A stretch of 14,507 nt of DNA, from NCBI GenBank assembly GCA_002495055.1, contig DADR01000054.1:1-14507 (forward strand), read 5' to 3'. The stretch comes from Methanoregula sp. UBA247 (GTDB lineage Archaea; Halobacteriota; Methanomicrobia; Methanomicrobiales; Methanospirillaceae). Below are positions 1-7,951 of this stretch, piece by piece. The position numbers were made by a program, and so were the translations under genes. The notes under the pieces were generated by a model. It was not told where the DNA came from, made no database searches, and saw nothing but the letters and a program-made list of their open reading frames with translations. Positions within the stretch are counted from its first letter, which is position 1. Every line of letters starts with the position of its first letter.

Positions 1-149
1 AACAGAGCCCATTTTATCAAAATTTTGGGTGACTTTATGTATTCTGGCACAATAATACCGATACACCAATCAGCAGATGTTCAGCCATACGTATCGTGTG
101 TGTGTTGCCTGAAGTGAGGTAATAGCAAAATTGAGAACCGGAATGATCG
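1..149. other. Upstream region of the aldehyde dehydrogenase gene; no convincing gene
   Basis: AT-richer leader before the first gene. A TATA-like stretch (CTTTATGTAT, about 34-43) could serve the plus-strand gene but would give a leader of roughly 80 nt, so it is weak. A 6-bp inverted repeat (CGATAC 60-65, GTATCG 91-96) is short enough to occur by chance. Plus frame 1 is open from base 1 to a TGA at 115-117. It might be the end of an upstream gene, but its sequence resembles nothing I know. Confidence 0.3.
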
Positions 150-1586
150 ATGATGGAACCATATCCAATAATCCTTGGGGGTGAGAAGAAGGAGACCGAA
201 GAAATTGCAGATGTCCGGTTTCCTTACAATGGCGAAATCTATGCAAGGGTCTGCCAGGCAAGCCAGAGCGATTTGAACGATGCAGTAGCTGCCGCAGTGC
301 GGGGATTTGAAAAAACCCGCAGTCTCTCCTCCGGCACGCGATCGTGTATCCTTTCCCGTCTCGCTGATGAGATCCGTGACAGGTCTGATGAGCTTATTGA
401 CGTCATGGTGATGGAAGGGGGTAAAACAAAAAAGTTCGCGACAACGGAGGTAGCTCGTGCTGATGCGACAGTCCGGACTTCTGCAGAGGAAGCAAAACGG
501 ATCTATGGCGAGATTATCCCCCTGGACTGGACGGATGATACAAAAGGCAGGACGGGTTTTCTCCAGCGTTTCCCGCTTGGTCCTGTTGTGGGAATCGTCC
601 CGTTTAATTTTCCCCTGAACCTTGCCTGCCACAAGCTCGCTCCTGCTATCGCTGCAGGGAACTCCATCGTTCTCAAACCCGCATCTGCCACGCCTGTGTG
701 CAGTCTTCTCCTTGGGGAAATGACCGTTGAGGCAGGTCTGCCGCCAGAAGCGATCAGTGTAGTGCCCTGCGCTAATGTCCGTGCGGAGCAGCTGGTGCGG
801 GATCCCCGGGTTGCATACCTGTCCTTTACCGGTAGTTGTACCGTCGGGTGGCACCTGCGGGAAATCGCGGGACAGAAAAAAGTTGGACTTGAACTGGGAG
901 GGAATGCGGCAGTTATCGTCCATGAGGACGCGAATCTCGATTTTGCCGCAACCCGGATAGCTACCGGGGGTTTTATCAATGCCGGGCAGGTCTGTATATC
1001 TGTCCAGCGTGTGCTGGTTCACCGCCCTGTCTATGAACGTACTCTTGAAAAAATTCTTCTGGCAGTACAGGCGCTCAAGGCAGGTGATCCTCGTGATCCT
1101 TTGACGGATGTTGGTCCGATGATCGATCAGGAGAAGGCACAAGAAGCATACCGGAAAGTCCATGAAGCGGTTAAGCAGGGTGCACGGATCCTGATCGGTG
1201 GCACGCTCGAAAAAACACTGTTTGCGCCCACGGTTGTCGTTGACACCACACCGGATATGAGAATAGTCCGGGAGGAAGTATTTGCTCCGGTTATTTCCGT
1301 TACACCCTATGATGTTTTTTCTGATGCGCTCCGGATCGCAAATACCGGCAATTTCGGTCTTCAGGCAGGGATCTTCACCCAGAACATCAACCGTGTTATG
1401 CGGGCATTCAGAGACATGGAAGTCGGTGGTGTAATGGTTAACGATATTCCGACATTCCGGGTCGACCAGATGCCCTATGGCGGTGTGAAGGGGTCGGGAA
1501 CCGGGCGTGAAGGCCCGAGGTACGCGATTGAAGAGATGACTGAGCTCCGGTTGATGGTGATCAACCGGGATGGCGGCGTGGAATAA
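150..1586 (+). CDS. NAD(P)-dependent aldehyde dehydrogenase (lactaldehyde / GAPN-like subgroup)
   Basis: 478-aa soluble ALDH-superfamily enzyme that oxidises an aldehyde to the acid with NAD(P). Visible family landmarks are the oxyanion-hole Asn in PFNFP (N153), the cofactor-binding Lys in LKPASATP (K176), the general base Glu in ELGGN (E248), the catalytic Cys in GQVCIS (C282) and Glu in REEVFAP (E376). The C-terminal PYGGVKGSGTGREGP signature is typical of the lactaldehyde dehydrogenase/non-phosphorylating GAPDH branch. In methanogens a member of this branch (CofA) makes L-lactate for coenzyme F420, but the substrate cannot be read from sequence. ATG codons lie at 150 and 153 behind only a weak Shine-Dalgarno (GGAATGATC). 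The LOG-like gene follows after 12 nt, so the two are probably co-transcribed. Length is normal for the family and all catalytic residues are present. A very long antisense frame lies opposite and is treated as a shadow. Confidence 0.93.
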   Translation: MMEPYPIILGGEKKETEEIADVRFPYNGEIYARVCQASQSDLNDAVAAAVRGFEKTRSLSSGTRSCILSRLADEIRDRSDELIDVMVMEGGKTKKFATTEVARADATVRTSAEEAKRIYGEIIPLDWTDDTKGRTGFLQRFPLGPVVGIVPFNFPLNLACHKLAPAIAAGNSIVLKPASATPVCSLLLGEMTVEAGLPPEAISVVPCANVRAEQLVRDPRVAYLSFTGSCTVGWHLREIAGQKKVGLELGGNAAVIVHEDANLDFAATRIATGGFINAGQVCISVQRVLVHRPVYERTLEKILLAVQALKAGDPRDPLTDVGPMIDQEKAQEAYRKVHEAVKQGARILIGGTLEKTLFAPTVVVDTTPDMRIVREEVFAPVISVTPYDVFSDALRIANTGNFGLQAGIFTQNINRVMRAFRDMEVGGVMVNDIPTFRVDQMPYGGVKGSGTGREGPRYAIEEMTELRLMVINRDGGVE

Positions 1587-1598
1587 GGATTGAAAAGA

Positions 1599-2084
1599 AT
1601 GGGACAGATTGCAGTAATTGGTGCTGCCGATACGACTCCTGAAGAATATGAAGCGGCCCTGACGGTTGGCCGGCTTATTGCCAGACACCATGAAACACTG
1701 GTCTGCGGTGGACTTGGTGGGGTTATGGAAGCAGCGTGTAAGGGTGCAAAGGGAGAGGATGGACTGACTATCGGTATTGTACCTGATACCAGTAATGGTA
1801 ACGGGTTTTTGGATATTGTCATCCGAACGGGACTCGGGCATGCCCGGAATGTTCTGGTTGCCCAGTCTTCTGAAGCAGTTATTGCGATTGGCGGGAGTTA
1901 TGGTACTTTATCAGAGATTGCAATCGCACTGAAAACAAAACGCACGGTTTTTGGTATAAAAACCTGGGAAATTGAGGGTGTGATCCCGTGCGCTACACCG
2001 GAGGAAGCAGTGATCAGGGCAGTGAACGCCGCACACCTGTTTCCTTTGTATCGTAGCCCCCAAGCCGTTCCAGAACCTCACTGA
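1599..2084 (+). CDS. LOG-like Rossmann-fold protein (TIGR00725 family)
   Basis: 161-aa protein related to the lysine-decarboxylase-like/LOG nucleotide-binding family. It shows a GGLGGVMEAA turn (residues 38-47), an RN pair (83-84), and a PGGxGTxxE-type loop modified to GGSYGTLSE (98-106). In true LOG enzymes that loop binds the phosphate of a nucleoside 5'-monophosphate that is cleaved to free base. Archaeal TIGR00725 members have no established substrate, so the role is open. A TTG at 1590 would add three residues, but the AAGGA at 1585-1589 is correctly spaced for the ATG at 1599 and too close to the TTG. The last 71 bases overlap the oppositely oriented moeA-PBP gene, so both C-termini are encoded on the same DNA. 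Confidence 0.8.
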   Translation: MGQIAVIGAADTTPEEYEAALTVGRLIARHHETLVCGGLGGVMEAACKGAKGEDGLTIGIVPDTSNGNGFLDIVIRTGLGHARNVLVAQSSEAVIAIGGSYGTLSEIAIALKTKRTVFGIKTWEIEGVIPCATPEEAVIRAVNAAHLFPLYRSPQAVPEPH

Positions 2085-3870
2085 AAGCAGGGGAGACCAG
2101 GGTACTGCAGAGTGCCGATACCCTTGGATCATCAAGATGCCCGCGGCGTATGGCAATCTCGTACCGCTCAGATGCTACCGGAGTGAACGGGAGCCCGAGT
2201 GCTTTTGCCGCGCTATAAACGCACATCCCTGCATCAGCTTCACCGGACTTAACGGCCAGGGCAACGGCAAGGTGTGTAGTGACTTCACGCTCATAACCAC
2301 GGATCTTCGACGGGTCGATCCCGTTCAGCCTGAGCTGGTGATCGAGCAGCATACGGGTACCGGACCCCCGCTGGCGGTTTACGAACGTATGACGGGACAG
2401 TTCATCAAACCCGATTGCGTCTTTTGAAACGATTCCCTGTTGCCGTTCGGCGACACAGATGAGTACAACCTCCTCCCCGGGCAGGTATTTCTGCAGGTAC
2501 GGGATGTTATAGTCCCCGTTCTCCGCCAGGAGGTGGACCGGTGCTGCGTGGCATTCGTTCATTTTCAGGGCAAGGAGTCCCCCCATACTTCCGACATGGG
2601 TGGAGTGAAGTTCCACGTCCCTGTACATGAGGAGATCAGCCAGGTAATCCACAAGAGGATCATGACTTCCGGTTATAAGGAGTGCCCGCTCGGCGTTACT
2701 ACGGGAAACCGTTAAGGTTGCCGAAACGGTTTTTCCCCTTTCGTAACCTTCAACGCCTGCTGGTATTTTCAGGTAGGCATTGGACCTGACCGCACTCATC
2801 TGCACGCCGGCACCTCTTGACAGGGGCGATAGCACCCAGCTGTTTCCCACGCGTCCCAGCGAGCACAGGACAAACTCGTCACTTCCGATGTCCTTGGAGA
2901 CCGATACGGTGAACCGGGCGTCAACTGTACCGAATGAGACTGAGGGAAGCCCGAACCGGTGGAGAAGCGGTAGTACAATCTCACGGAGTACGGTCAATGC
3001 CGAAAGAGGATACCCTGGCATGCCGATGACAGGTTTTGTATCGATTCTCCCGATAATAGCCGGTTTACCGGGTTTTATCGCAACCCCGTGGATCAGCACC
3101 TCACCAAGTCCTGCAATCACCTCTGCAGTGTAGTCTTTTGTCCCTGCCGAGGATCCGGCAGAGATGATTACAAGATCATTTTCCAGAACAGCACGCTGCA
3201 GCGTTTTCCTGATCTGTTCCGGATCGTCTTTTACCATCGGGTATCGCGTGCAGCTTGCACCGAGTGACCCCAGCATCGCTTCTGCCATTATGGTGTTGCT
3301 CTCTACGACCTGCCCGGGGGCAGGGTGATTCCCGTGTGAGACAAGCTCGCTTCCCGTCGGGATCAACCCGATCCGTACCGTGAGCACTGGTACATCTGTG
3401 ATGCCATACGCAGCGAGAGCCCCGATATCCGATGGGCGGATCAGGTGATGTGACGGTAGTGCCATCTCCGATTCACCGATGTCCTCGCCTGCCGGTCGGA
3501 CATGCTGCCAGGGAGGTGCTGCCTTTCGGATGGTAAACAGTTCGTTGTTTGCATGAACATCCTCGATCATGATCACGGCATCAAATTCTGGAGGCACGAC
3601 ATTACCGGTATTTACTCTCACTGCCTGTTCGAGTGTGACCGGGTGCTGCTCGCTTGCACCGTGAGTTTCCTGGCTCCTTACAGCGATTCCGTCCATTGCT
3701 GCAAGGTGTACTTCAGGCACTGAATAACGGGCAAAAATGGGCTCTGCAGTAACCCGCCCGATTGACTGGATCAGGCTGACCTTTTCGCGCGATGGAATGC
3801 AGGAAAAACCTGTACGCAGGAGTGAGAGAGTTTCACTCAGGGAAGTCACCGTGAGATATCGTTTTACCAC
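2014..3870 (-). CDS. moeA: MoeA-type molybdopterin molybdenumtransferase fused to a PBP-like domain
   Basis: 618-aa two-part protein. Residues 1-390 are a MoeA: N-terminal domains with the conserved Asp in AAMDGIAVRS (D60), the MoCF nucleotide/MPT-binding domain with PTGSEL (171-176), SAGSSAGTKDYT (237-248) and HGVAIKPGKP (261-270), then the small C-terminal beta domain. Residues about 395-605 form the PBP-like domain (Pfam PBP_like type), recognisable by NRQRGSGTRMLLD (498-510) and a GEADAGMC stretch (543-550). It resembles the ligand-binding part of molybdate-responsive regulators and may sense or hold oxyanion or cofactor; that is inference. MoeA inserts Mo or W into adenylylated molybdopterin, needed here for formylmethanofuran and formate dehydrogenases. 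The start is a GTG at 3868-3870 that overlaps the end of the upstream moeA by 7 nt, implying translational coupling. The 3' end runs into the convergent LOG-like gene. Confidence 0.92.
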   Translation of the reverse strand: MVKRYLTVTSLSETLSLLRTGFSCIPSREKVSLIQSIGRVTAEPIFARYSVPEVHLAAMDGIAVRSQETHGASEQHPVTLEQAVRVNTGNVVPPEFDAVIMIEDVHANNELFTIRKAAPPWQHVRPAGEDIGESEMALPSHHLIRPSDIGALAAYGITDVPVLTVRIGLIPTGSELVSHGNHPAPGQVVESNTIMAEAMLGSLGASCTRYPMVKDDPEQIRKTLQRAVLENDLVIISAGSSAGTKDYTAEVIAGLGEVLIHGVAIKPGKPAIIGRIDTKPVIGMPGYPLSALTVLREIVLPLLHRFGLPSVSFGTVDARFTVSVSKDIGSDEFVLCSLGRVGNSWVLSPLSRGAGVQMSAVRSNAYLKIPAGVEGYERGKTVSATLTVSRSNAERALLITGSHDPLVDYLADLLMYRDVELHSTHVGSMGGLLALKMNECHAAPVHLLAENGDYNIPYLQKYLPGEEVVLICVAERQQGIVSKDAIGFDELSRHTFVNRQRGSGTRMLLDHQLRLNGIDPSKIRGYEREVTTHLAVALAVKSGEADAGMCVYSAAKALGLPFTPVASERYEIAIRRGHLDDPRVSALCSTLVSPAFSEVLERLGGYDTKETGVRRSLP

Positions 3871-5069
3871 ACAATCACCTCAATCCGTGTTCCGGTTTCC
3901 AGACCTTCGCTCTCTGCAGGCACCCGTACGACACCGGTACTTCTCACCAGGGTATTCAGCAGCCCGGATTTTCCAAACACGGGAGTTGCAATCCCGTCGT
4001 GTACGGCAACCCTCACATAATCCTCCCTGCCCTTTGAAGAGGGTATATTCTGATCGAGAACAGCCTGCAGGGTTCGCACGGTGCTCCCCGTTTCACCAGT
4101 CATGGCGATTATCAGGTGCCGGACAATCGCGATAAGCACGATGAATGCAGAAGCCGGATGACCCGGCAGCCCGATGACCGGCTTTCTGTCGCACTGCCCG
4201 ATGATGGTGGGCTTGCCGGGAGCGATTGCGATCCCGTGGACCAGGACCCTGCCCCGCTCGGCAATGATCGCCGCTACCATGTCGCGGTCGTCTTTCGAAC
4301 TCCCCCCGGAGATCAGTACCGCATCGCACTCTTCAGTTGCCTTACCGATAACCCTGCTGAGGGCTTCTTTCTCGTCCGAAACGATACCGTAGAATACAGG
4401 AAGGCAACCTAAATCCCTGACTGTGGCTGCGATCACGTAGGAGTTCACGTCCCGAACCTGCCCTTCCCTGGGCCGGACGGTTGCCGGGACCAGCTCGTTA
4501 CCGGTCGACAGGATGCCGATCTTCGGCTTTTTGACAACCGGCACGGCTGTGCATCCTGCCGCGGCGAGAACACCGATGTCCTGTGACGAGAGCCGTTTAC
4601 CCCGGTTCGCAACGGGCTGTCCCTGAAAAAAGTCTTCATTGAAGAGGAGAACGTTTTCCCCCCGAGCTACAGGTTTTTTTACGAGAACCTGCTCTCCAAG
4701 CTGTTCGGTATGTTCAATCATCACCACCGCATCAGCACCTTCCGGAAGGATTCCCCCGGTAGGAACATAGATGCACGCACCTGGTTGTATGAGATGATGC
4801 CCGGCATCTCCCATTGCAACCCTTCCCAGCAGGGTGAGCATTGACGGGATAGTATCACTGGAACCCGTGGTGTCAGCAGAACGCACAGCGAACCCGTCGA
4901 CGACAGAGCGGGTAAAGCCCGGGATATCCCCATCAGCACGTACTTCCTGTGCCAGAATGCGGTGGAATGCTTCAATGAGCGGGACTGATTCTTCACCGCA
5001 CCGTACCGCGAGATTCCTGACTTCTTCGATCGCTGTTGAAACTGAAACAATCTGTAAAAAAAGACTCAT
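3864..5069 (-). CDS. moeA: Molybdopterin molybdenumtransferase MoeA (single-module paralogue)
   Basis: 401-aa MoeA of standard length. Landmarks are SVVDGFAVRS with the conserved active-site Asp (D58), PTGGILPEGADAVVMIE (103-119), ILSTGNEL (186-193) and DVNSY (207-211) of the MoCF domain, SGGSSKDDRDMV (254-265), HGIAIAPGKP (278-287) and GLPGHPASAF (300-309), then the C-terminal barrel. It ligates molybdate or tungstate to AMP-molybdopterin in the cytoplasm. Methanogens often carry two MoeA proteins, proposed to divide Mo and W or successive steps; here they are adjacent. The ATG at 5069 sits in an ATGA overlap with the stop of a 58-aa gene upstream, and the 3' end overlaps the next moeA start. 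No Shine-Dalgarno precedes this start, consistent with translational coupling from the small gene. Confidence 0.95.
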   Translation of the reverse strand: MSLFLQIVSVSTAIEEVRNLAVRCGEESVPLIEAFHRILAQEVRADGDIPGFTRSVVDGFAVRSADTTGSSDTIPSMLTLLGRVAMGDAGHHLIQPGACIYVPTGGILPEGADAVVMIEHTEQLGEQVLVKKPVARGENVLLFNEDFFQGQPVANRGKRLSSQDIGVLAAAGCTAVPVVKKPKIGILSTGNELVPATVRPREGQVRDVNSYVIAATVRDLGCLPVFYGIVSDEKEALSRVIGKATEECDAVLISGGSSKDDRDMVAAIIAERGRVLVHGIAIAPGKPTIIGQCDRKPVIGLPGHPASAFIVLIAIVRHLIIAMTGETGSTVRTLQAVLDQNIPSSKGREDYVRVAVHDGIATPVFGKSGLLNTLVRSTGVVRVPAESEGLETGTRIEVIVW

Positions 5070-5242
5070 TTAAAGCAGCCCAGCTGACAGCCGCGGATCT
5101 TGATGCTGTTTGTATTACAGTACTCGCTGATGTCCTTTTTGGAAATGTGAAACTTTGCAGCGATGGAGAATGCCTCCGGGCATGTGATGCTTTTCTCGAT
5201 TCCTGCACTCTTGAATGCCTGTTCAATCTTGTCTGCGTCCAT
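5066..5242 (-). CDS. 58-aa cysteine-containing protein heading the moeA operon
   Basis: A short gene, easily missed because of its size. It reads ATG at 5242-5240 to TGA at 5068-5066, and the stop overlaps the moeA ATG (ATGA). The 58-residue product has four cysteines: C21 (ITCPEAF), C42 (SEYCN), and C52/C56 in the terminal RGCQLGCFK. The middle stretch (about residues 24-49) has the alternating pattern of a helix-turn-helix followed by a basic strand. Four Cys with a terminal CxxxC suggest metal binding. Position as first gene of a molybdenum-cofactor operon suggests a regulator or a metal/sulfur-handling accessory. I do not recognise a named family with certainty. Codon use fits its neighbours, and the ATGA coupling plus the sensible composition make a chance frame unlikely. 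Confidence 0.72.
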   Translation of the reverse strand: MDADKIEQAFKSAGIEKSITCPEAFSIAAKFHISKKDISEYCNTNSIKIRGCQLGCFK

Positions 5243-5331
5243 GGTAACAATATACTGTGTATTTCTTCATAGTGTTTACCTTTCATGGACCAGAACACGC
5301 TTAACCATAATGAACTGCCAATCTATCCACA
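5243..5331. promoter_or_regulatory. Divergent intergenic region between the moeA operon and dtdA-ftsZ operon
   Basis: 89 bp separate the start codons of two divergent operons, so both promoters should lie here. No strong archaeal TATA box stands out. The best candidate toward dtdA is TTAACCATAAT (about 5301-5311), at a distance that would give a nearly leaderless transcript. Toward the small Cys gene, a TATATT at about 5250-5255 is too close to the start codon to be its own promoter. Neither start has a clear Shine-Dalgarno. Confidence 0.35.
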
Positions 5332-6648
5332 ATGAAGGTCACGCTTATCAACTCCCGTCAGGACAAGGCAGGAGTGAACATCCGGCACCATATCGAACAG
5401 CTGCTCGATACCGATCAGAAGGGAATGTGGCAGGAGCAGGCGCGGACGTACGAGTTTATTGAGATAGAGGAGCGGTTGATCCACGCAGAACACATCGATG
5501 CACAGATCGATGCAGATCTCGTGGTCTTTCTCTCACGGCATTACAGCGTCAACCCCGTTCGCGTCCTGACCGTGCACGTGACCGGGAATTTTGGGACCGC
5601 GGATGTGGGGGGAACTGCCCGAACCCTGGCACCTGCGGCTCCCGGAATGATGCAGGCAACACTTCGTGCGCTCTCAAAGCATTGTCCTGAAGGCTATCGT
5701 GTTTCCTACGAAGTCACTCATCACGGACCGACCGGGCTCACACTGCCTTCATTTTTTGTCGAAATCGGGAGTACTGAGAAGGAATGGACCGACCCGGTTG
5801 CCGGCCGGGCGGTTGCTGAGAGTGTGTTGTCTGCATTTTGGGTAAACCCGGTGCCCCTCATCGGGTTTGGTGGTACCCATTATGCTACCCGGGAGACTGA
5901 AATTGCCCTGACCTCCCGGGGGGCATTCGGGCATATAGCCCATACCCGGGAGATTGCAGTGCTGGATGAGGATATGGTGAGAGCAATGATGGTAAAGAGC
6001 GGAGCCGTGGCTGCATATATTGACCGGAAAGCATTGAATCGCGAAGAAATCAACCACCTGTCCGCTCTGCTCAAACGTCTCTCGATTATCAGGTTGTCGG
6101 AAAGCGAGATTGTGGCAATAGGGCACCTCTCGTGGGAAATATACCAGGAGGTACGGGTGATGGCAGAGCAGGTTTGTGCCGGAGCACGGTGCTACGTCCA
6201 CGACCTGCAGGGCAAGGGAAACCTGTGCAGGATCCGGATACATCCGGATTTACTGAAGGAAACGGTGAAAACCGACGAGACGGGCTTGATAAAAAATCTT
6301 GATACAATGCATGTCGTTCACCTTTCTACTCAGGATAATCGACTGCTTCCTGAATTTATCACGTTTGAGGAGCATTCGTCACAAATAATAAATGATTTAA
6401 ATACATTGTGCGTAAAAATCATACGTAGCAAAGAGATCACTGCAACGGAGAAAGATTGCCTGATTATTCAAAAGGTGCGGTTCGACCCCCGCAAAGCGCG
6501 CGAACTTGGGGTGCCGTCAGGACCCGCCTATAAGCATCTCGCGGCTGGTCAGGCAATCGAGATCAATGGGCGGTTGATTACACCCGAAATGGTGTTTACC
6601 CGCAGTGAAATTAACATCCACATCCCGGGGTTGGAGAAGTTTTCATGA
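5332..6648 (+). CDS. dtdA: D-aminoacyl-tRNA deacylase (archaeal DtdA / GEK1 type)
   Basis: 438-aa archaeal/plant-type D-aminoacyl-tRNA deacylase, which hydrolyses D-amino acids mis-charged on tRNA. Family signatures seen are FLSRHYS (67-73), HVTGNFG (82-88), THHGPTGLTLPSFFVE (129-144), PLIGFGGTHYATR (175-187) and FGHIAHTRE (199-207). The conserved histidines in THHG, GTHY and HIAH probably form the metal-dependent active site. A C-terminal domain with GVPSGPAYKHLAAGQ completes the long archaeal form. The protein is soluble and full length. The ATG at 5332 is the first in frame and matches the usual MKV-start. Its TGA overlaps the ftsZ start by 4 nt (ATGA), tying a translation-quality-control enzyme to cell division in one transcript. 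Confidence 0.93.
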   Translation: MKVTLINSRQDKAGVNIRHHIEQLLDTDQKGMWQEQARTYEFIEIEERLIHAEHIDAQIDADLVVFLSRHYSVNPVRVLTVHVTGNFGTADVGGTARTLAPAAPGMMQATLRALSKHCPEGYRVSYEVTHHGPTGLTLPSFFVEIGSTEKEWTDPVAGRAVAESVLSAFWVNPVPLIGFGGTHYATRETEIALTSRGAFGHIAHTREIAVLDEDMVRAMMVKSGAVAAYIDRKALNREEINHLSALLKRLSIIRLSESEIVAIGHLSWEIYQEVRVMAEQVCAGARCYVHDLQGKGNLCRIRIHPDLLKETVKTDETGLIKNLDTMHVVHLSTQDNRLLPEFITFEEHSSQIINDLNTLCVKIIRSKEITATEKDCLIIQKVRFDPRKARELGVPSGPAYKHLAAGQAIEINGRLITPEMVFTRSEINIHIPGLEKFS

Positions 6649-7739
6649 ACAGGTCAATTGTTGAAGAGGCACTCACAAAGGCGAGGGACGAAACGGTCTC
6701 AGTCTCGCAGAATAATGAAGACCTCGACCAGATCCTGGCCGAGCTCAAGACCGAGATCACGGTGATTGGTTGCGGTGGCGGGGGATCGAATACTGTTTCC
6801 CGTATGATGGAAGAAGGCATTCACGGGGCAAAGCTCATCGCCATCAATACGGATGCCCAGCACCTGATCCGCACCAAGGCAGACCAGCGGATCCTTGTCG
6901 GCCGGCAGCGAACCCGGGGTCTTGGTGCCGGTTCCATCCCCCAGATTGGTGAAGAGGCAGCGCTCGAAAACGAGCAGGAGATCCGTGCGGTCGTTTCCGG
7001 TTCCGATATGGTCTTTATCACCGTCGGTCTTGGTGGCGGTACCGGCACGGGTGTTGCCCCGGTTGTTGCAAAGGCTGCACGGGAGGAAGGGGCGCTGACG
7101 ATTGCAATCGTGACTCTGCCGTTTGCTGCGGAAGGTGCCATCCGCATGGAGAACGCTGAGGCAGGGCTTGAGCGCCTCAGGGATGTGGCGGACACGGTCA
7201 TCGTTGTGCCGAATGACCGGCTGCTCGAAGTTGTCCCGAAGCTCCCGCTCTATGCTGCTTTCAAGGTCGCCGATGAAGTGCTCATGCGTGCGGTCAAGGG
7301 CATTACAGAACTGATTACCATGCCCGGGCTCGTGAACCTGGACTTTGCCGATGTTCGCACTGTCATGGAGCGGGGCGGTGTTGCCATGATTGGAATGGGC
7401 GAGAGTGACAGCGAGGATAAAGCGGCCGATTCGGTTAAAAAGGCAATCCGTTCCCCGCTGCTGGATGTGGATATCAGTGGTGCAACAGCTGCTCTTGTCA
7501 ATGTTGTCGGTGGTCCGGACATGACCATGGAAGAGGCCGAAGGAGTTGTGCAGGAAGTCTACAACCGTGTTGATCCCAGTGCGCGGATCATCTGGGGAGC
7601 ACAGATTGACCTTGCAATGGAGAATAAGATGCGGACCCTGCTGGTAGTTACGGGCGTACGGTCGCCACAAATATATGGTCGTAATGAGAAGCTTACCCCC
7701 AAAGTACAGAAACAGTTTGAGATAGATTTTCTCAAGTGA
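6645..7739 (+). CDS. ftsZ: Cell division GTPase FtsZ (FtsZ1-like)
   Basis: 364-aa tubulin-superfamily GTPase that polymerises into the division ring. An N-terminal variable helix (residues 1-35) precedes the Rossmann core beginning ITVIGCGGGGSNTV. The tubulin signature GGGTGTG is at 130-136, the ribose-contacting PFAAEGAIRMENA follows, and the T7 synergy loop NLDFADV (N231, D233, D236) supplies the catalytic aspartates for GTP hydrolysis in the polymer. The C-terminal domain ends in a short basic tail (TPKVQKQFEIDFLK). Archaeal euryarchaea usually have two FtsZs; the extended N-terminus and position before secE-spt5 fit FtsZ1. The start overlaps the dtdA stop (ATGA), and secE begins 6 nt after its stop. 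Confidence 0.97.
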   Translation: MNRSIVEEALTKARDETVSVSQNNEDLDQILAELKTEITVIGCGGGGSNTVSRMMEEGIHGAKLIAINTDAQHLIRTKADQRILVGRQRTRGLGAGSIPQIGEEAALENEQEIRAVVSGSDMVFITVGLGGGTGTGVAPVVAKAAREEGALTIAIVTLPFAAEGAIRMENAEAGLERLRDVADTVIVVPNDRLLEVVPKLPLYAAFKVADEVLMRAVKGITELITMPGLVNLDFADVRTVMERGGVAMIGMGESDSEDKAADSVKKAIRSPLLDVDISGATAALVNVVGGPDMTMEEAEGVVQEVYNRVDPSARIIWGAQIDLAMENKMRTLLVVTGVRSPQIYGRNEKLTPKVQKQFEIDFLK

Positions 7740-7745
7740 GCACCT

Positions 7746-7946
7746 ATGGAAATTTCAAAACCTGATATCACTGCCGACGGACTCCACGAAGAGTTTTTCC
7801 GAAAATATATGCGGGTGTTAAAACTCGCACGCACTCCCACCCGGGAAGAGTTTACCAAGATAGCGATCGTAGCGGCTGCCGGCGTTCTTCTGATTGGGAT
7901 GATTGGATTTGTCATTTACGAGTTCTTCATAGCATTGCCGCACTGA
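7746..7946 (+). CDS. secE: Preprotein translocase subunit SecE (Sec61 gamma)
   Basis: 66-aa single-pass membrane protein of archaeal/eukaryal SecE length. An amphipathic helix with the basic FFRKYMRVLKLARTPTREEF segment (about residues 17-36) is followed by one hydrophobic helix (about 40-63, AIVAAAGVLLIGMIGFVIY) and a very short tail. It clamps SecY in the protein-conducting channel. The PTREEF motif at the membrane entry is characteristic of the family. It lies 6 nt after ftsZ and 5 nt before spt5, the usual archaeal secE-spt5 pairing. Confidence 0.95.
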   Translation: MEISKPDITADGLHEEFFRKYMRVLKLARTPTREEFTKIAIVAAAGVLLIGMIGFVIYEFFIALPH

Positions 7947-7951
7947 TTGGT

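Noticed and set aside
37..117. 26-codon plus-strand ORF at the window start
   Set aside because: No Shine-Dalgarno, no motif and odd composition; it may be the end of an unseen upstream gene but cannot be supported.
81..1841. 586-codon open frame on the minus strand opposite the aldehyde dehydrogenase and LOG-like genes
   Set aside because: It is exactly antisense to well-conserved enzymes, its product has no recognisable motif and a Cys/His/Arg-rich shadow composition, and codon bias of the plus-strand genes explains the lack of stops.
3737..4135. 132-codon plus-strand frame opposite the two moeA genes
   Set aside because: Arg/Ser-rich shadow of the moeA coding strands with no independent signals.
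6699..7670. 323-codon minus-strand frame opposite ftsZ
   Set aside because: Shadow of FtsZ; the composition is biased and no family features are visible.
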